Positions 61,736 to 64,000 of a stretch of DNA of 64,000 nt are shown here, one piece after another. Where the stretch lies: the NCBI RefSeq assembly GCF_017875465.1, contig NZ_JAGGMQ010000002.1:62001-126000 (forward strand), written 5' to 3'. The position numbers and the translations under genes are program-made. The stretch comes from Winslowiella toletana. GTDB lineage: Bacteria; Pseudomonadota; Gammaproteobacteria; Enterobacterales; Enterobacteriaceae. Each line of letters starts with the position of its first letter. Position 1 is the stretch's first letter. The notes below the pieces were generated by a model. The model was not told the origin of the DNA and made no database searches. It was given only the letters and a program-made list of their open reading frames with translations.

Positions 61736-62293
61736 TCAGCGGCTGTATTTATAAATGAAGGTATCGTCAATCACTCCCGCGCTGTCCAGTCGATCAGAAG
61801 CTAATATGGCTTCTGGTTTGAACCCACATTTTAATGCAACAGACTGACTGCGTACGTTACGTCTGGCAGTACGAATTTCTATTCTTTTAGCGTTAAAAAA
61901 GTCCGAGGCTATTTTTGTAGCCAGCTTGCATGCTTCAGGCATTATGCCTTTGCCCATCGCATCCGTGGCTAGCCAGTAGCCGATCTCGAAATAAGGAATA
62001 GCTCGATTCCTTATGAATAAGCTTATACAACCTAGTAGCTCATCTGACCTACGATCAATAATTAAAAACTTATACTCTTCTTTATCATTCAGGAAATTAT
62101 CTGCTGCATCCAGCATATTACCCCTGACTGAAGAAAACGAATGAAAGCCAGGAGACCAGAGCAGAAACTCATGGTGAAACGAACTGAATTCATTGAGTTT
62201 ACCTTGCATTTCTTCTGAGCGACTCAGGTCTGGAGCCGTCAGATAAAAACGGTCGTGTTGCAATAAATAAGCAGGAATTTCATCAATATGCAT
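61736..62293 (-). CDS. GNAT acetyltransferase (RimJ/RimL-like)
   Basis: A 185-residue acetyltransferase of the RimJ-type branch, which acetylates N termini or small amines. Seen: IDRRSDELLGCISLF, YFEIGYWLATDAMGKGIMPE with the acetyl-CoA loop region, and RRNVRSQSVALKCGFKPEAI, the hallmark C-terminal motif. Intact. It is flanked by the same short repeats as the next genes. Confidence 0.85.
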   Translation of the reverse strand: MHIDEIPAYLLQHDRFYLTAPDLSRSEEMQGKLNEFSSFHHEFLLWSPGFHSFSSVRGNMLDAADNFLNDKEEYKFLIIDRRSDELLGCISLFIRNRAIPYFEIGYWLATDAMGKGIMPEACKLATKIASDFFNAKRIEIRTARRNVRSQSVALKCGFKPEAILASDRLDSAGVIDDTFIYKYSR

Positions 62294-62469
62294 CTTTACC
62301 GTTCCGTTTATACAGGCTTTTTAATTACTTAACACACACCGGCAAAAAATGCATCCGGTTTATTTAGCTCAGGCCCTTGAAAAAATGGATTACGCAATGA
62401 CCAATGGGAGCAATACACAGCTAAAAGTATTACTGAAAACGTTTAATCTAACGGGTGGGTAACAAGGTC

Positions 62470-62493
62470 CGCTTCTGGCACAAAGCGGACGCT
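62470..62493. repeat. intact copy of the short repeat targeted by IS30
   Basis: GTCCGCTTCTGGCACAAAGC followed by GGAC, an imperfect palindrome. Broken copies flank IS30 copy 1 (44913-44925 / 46147-46158) and precede IS30 copy 2 (63950-63962). Related sequences lie at 61648, 62510, 63165 and 63215. Confidence 0.75.
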
Positions 62494-62591
62494 AACACCG
62501 CCTCTTTGTCTGCTATGAGCGAACAGCGGACATTGACTAATTGGGGCTGGATTTTTTCACATTAAACATCCTATCCCGATTATGAATCAGC

Positions 62592-63086
62592 CTATGTATC
62601 TCGTCTCATCAGGAATTCGTCATGAAACACTCCATCAACGCATAGCGCATCGGCATCAGTCGCCCACTTTTTGAACCCGAAGGAACGATAAAGCGCATAC
62701 GCGGCCCGGTTAGTTGTAACCACTGACAGTTTCACGGTTTTTGCTGAACTGGCGGCTTCCAGCGCCGCATCCATTAATTTTGATGAAAGCCCAGAACCTC
62801 TATTACCGGCGCGAACATACATTCCCCAGATATTCGCCACATGACTCAACTTTAGTAACGAGTGGCTGCTAACCCCAATCATGCCCTGTAAGGAGTTGTT
62901 AGCATCAAAACCACCGAAAACATGACTTGTCAGCAGCTGTTCGGCAAAGAACTGCATTGGCTTCTGACTGCATTCGCCGTAGGACGCGCCAAAGGCTTCT
63001 GGATGAAGGCGCAAAGCCTCCAGCCTCAATTTCCTGAAATCGTCCAGATCGCTTTCAATTATGCGTCGTACTGTGAATGCTTCCAC
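62592..63086 (-). CDS. GNAT acetyltransferase
   Basis: A 164-residue acetyltransferase: WGMYVRAGNRGSGLSSKLMD carries the R-G-x-G-like acetyl-CoA loop, followed by LSVVTTNRAAYALYRSFGF, the classical GNAT end motif. Substrate unknown. Separate from the RimJ-like gene by 298 bases containing the IS30-target repeat. Confidence 0.85.
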   Translation of the reverse strand: MEAFTVRRIIESDLDDFRKLRLEALRLHPEAFGASYGECSQKPMQFFAEQLLTSHVFGGFDANNSLQGMIGVSSHSLLKLSHVANIWGMYVRAGNRGSGLSSKLMDAALEAASSAKTVKLSVVTTNRAAYALYRSFGFKKWATDADALCVDGVFHDEFLMRRDT

Positions 63087-63325
63087 TAATGGGCTCCTTA
63101 CTCTTCCAGATTTGCATTGTCAGAACCTAATTAAACTAGCATAAGAGTTCATGTGAAATTTCCGCTTCTGGCACGTAGCTGTCTACAGTAACATTTTCAG
63201 TCTGCTATGAGCGAAGAGCGGACTTTTTTGGCAAAGATTTATATATTCCAATTGCTTTAAATATCACTTTCTGGCGAAGCGCCTTTATGGAAATCAAGTA
63301 GAGCATCAATTAATATCCAAAACCT

Positions 63326-63928
63326 ATGGAAATAAACCTTTATGGCTTTATGCCAGCACTACTCCCTGTTGCACTGTCCCCCGGAGCAAGCTTCACTCTT
63401 GTTATGAATGGAGCTCTGGCAGGCGGTTACAAAGGACTATTCAGAACGCTTGCCGGAACAGCCTTGGGTATATACACACATGCGGTTCTCATAGGGCTAA
63501 GTATAACCGCTGTGATCATCTCGTCTCCAGCAACTTTTGCGGTGTTGAAAGTTTTCGGAACCGCCTATCTGCTCTGGTTAGGAGCAATGCTCATCCGCAG
63601 CGGGATAAGGTCAAATGCCAGCGGGCTTGCTGTTACGAAACATTCGGTGACTTTAAGAGAGGCTTGGATAGCTAATATTTTGAATCCTAAAGCCATTATT
63701 TTTTATCTGACAGTCGTTTCGCAGTTCGCAGGGATACAGGGGGGCGTCTACAACTATCTGACATTGGCAACAGTACATGTCGTGGTCATGAGCGTTTGGC
63801 TTGTCGCTGTCAGTCAGACACTTATATTTTCAGTAAAAAAAACAAATCCATTAATGCTCAAAAAATACGTCAACATTGCCGGCGGGCTGTTGCTCATTGC
63901 TTTTACTCTGCACAGCCTGACCCAGTAA
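63326..63928 (+). CDS. LysE-family exporter
   Basis: A 200-residue inner-membrane protein with six hydrophobic segments; LSPGASFTLVMNGALAGGYK near the N terminus and NILNPKAIIFYLTVVSQF are the two family motifs. Expected to export amino acids or related compounds. Not closely related to the exporter at 12741. Confidence 0.87.
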   Translation: MEINLYGFMPALLPVALSPGASFTLVMNGALAGGYKGLFRTLAGTALGIYTHAVLIGLSITAVIISSPATFAVLKVFGTAYLLWLGAMLIRSGIRSNASGLAVTKHSVTLREAWIANILNPKAIIFYLTVVSQFAGIQGGVYNYLTLATVHVVVMSVWLVAVSQTLIFSVKKTNPLMLKKYVNIAGGLLLIAFTLHSLTQ

Positions 63929-63962
63929 CTCATCACCTTTAGCAAAAATGTCCGCTTCTGGC

Positions 63963-64000
63963 TGTGAGTTCAATGGCTCGATGCAACGCTATCCTTAATC
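63963..64000 (+). mobile_element. IS30-family insertion sequence, copy 2 (left end only)
   Basis: The last 38 bases match the left end of the IS30 element at 44926 with one difference, in the same orientation and next to the same TCCGCTTCTGGC half-repeat. The rest lies beyond the window. The two copies bracket about 19 kb. Confidence 0.85.

Noticed and set aside
1..64000. tRNA or rRNA genes
   Set aside because: No cloverleaf with a T-loop and no rRNA sequence was recognised by eye; a tRNA scan would be decisive.

Overview
The window looks like part of a large accessory plasmid from an enterobacterium (Enterobacterales). A Pantoea/Erwinia-type host is a guess from gene style, not a demonstrated assignment. 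Evidence for a plasmid: an iteron origin with a Rep_3-type initiator (about 22.0-24.0 kb), a KorA/TrfB-like regulator, two separate ParA plus small-partner partition modules (28.3-29.4 and 51.0-52.2 kb), two ResD-like tyrosine recombinases, broken and intact umuDC mutagenesis genes, and many insertion sequences. No rRNA, tRNA or CRISPR array was recognised. Such a mosaic suggests a fusion of more than one replicon.

Layout. 0-4.8 kb: an EAL phosphodiesterase, a chemoreceptor with an internal deletion, decayed umuD/umuC pieces and the tail of a LysE-type exporter gene. 4.8-10.2 kb: a compact five-gene RiPP-like cluster: a 63-residue precursor with a Cys-rich motif and nine glycines, a stand-alone LanM-type dehydratase domain, an erythromycin-esterase-like protein, an ABC exporter and a DsbA-like oxidoreductase. 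10.2-18 kb: an IS66 remnant, a second thiol oxidoreductase, a glutathione S-transferase-like gene, a LysE exporter, an IS66-family element and an IS3-family element that leave two truncated genes. 18-24.5 kb: small plasmid genes, an integrase between two 123-bp repeats, the iteron origin, the Rep gene and the KorA-like gene. 24.6-28.1 kb: SOS-boxed umuD, adhP, an IS903-like element and an acetyltransferase gene.

28.2-33.9 kb: partition module 1 with its recombinase and cargo, including a HEPN protein; a 20-bp palindrome TGTAATAC-N4-GTATTACA recurs in front of several of its genes. 34-50.4 kb: a segment bounded by two different umuC genes in inverted orientation, both cut at the same codon. 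It holds an MFS exporter, an unidentified 213-residue protein, two Fe(II)/2-oxoglutarate-type oxygenases, a B12-type radical SAM enzyme, a TylF-type O-methyltransferase and an extra TyrZ-type tyrosyl-tRNA synthetase, followed by IS630 and IS30 elements and a Tn554-like recombinase pair. The likely reading is a plasmid-borne biosynthetic cluster whose product attacks tyrosyl-tRNA synthetase, with the extra enzyme as self-resistance.

50.6-64 kb: partition module 2 with its own 22-bp operator GTAAATAC-N6-GTATTTAC, a ResD-like recombinase, an AbiJ/HEPN-like protein, a MazF-like toxin divergent from a translationally coupled helicase / unknown protein / XRE-ImmA operon (the middle gene broken by an IS3 element), a PIN/HTH toxin-antitoxin pair, two GNAT acetyltransferases and a LysE exporter. 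The window ends inside a second IS30-family copy that has entered the same short repeat as the first. All calls come from reading the sequence; no database search was possible.
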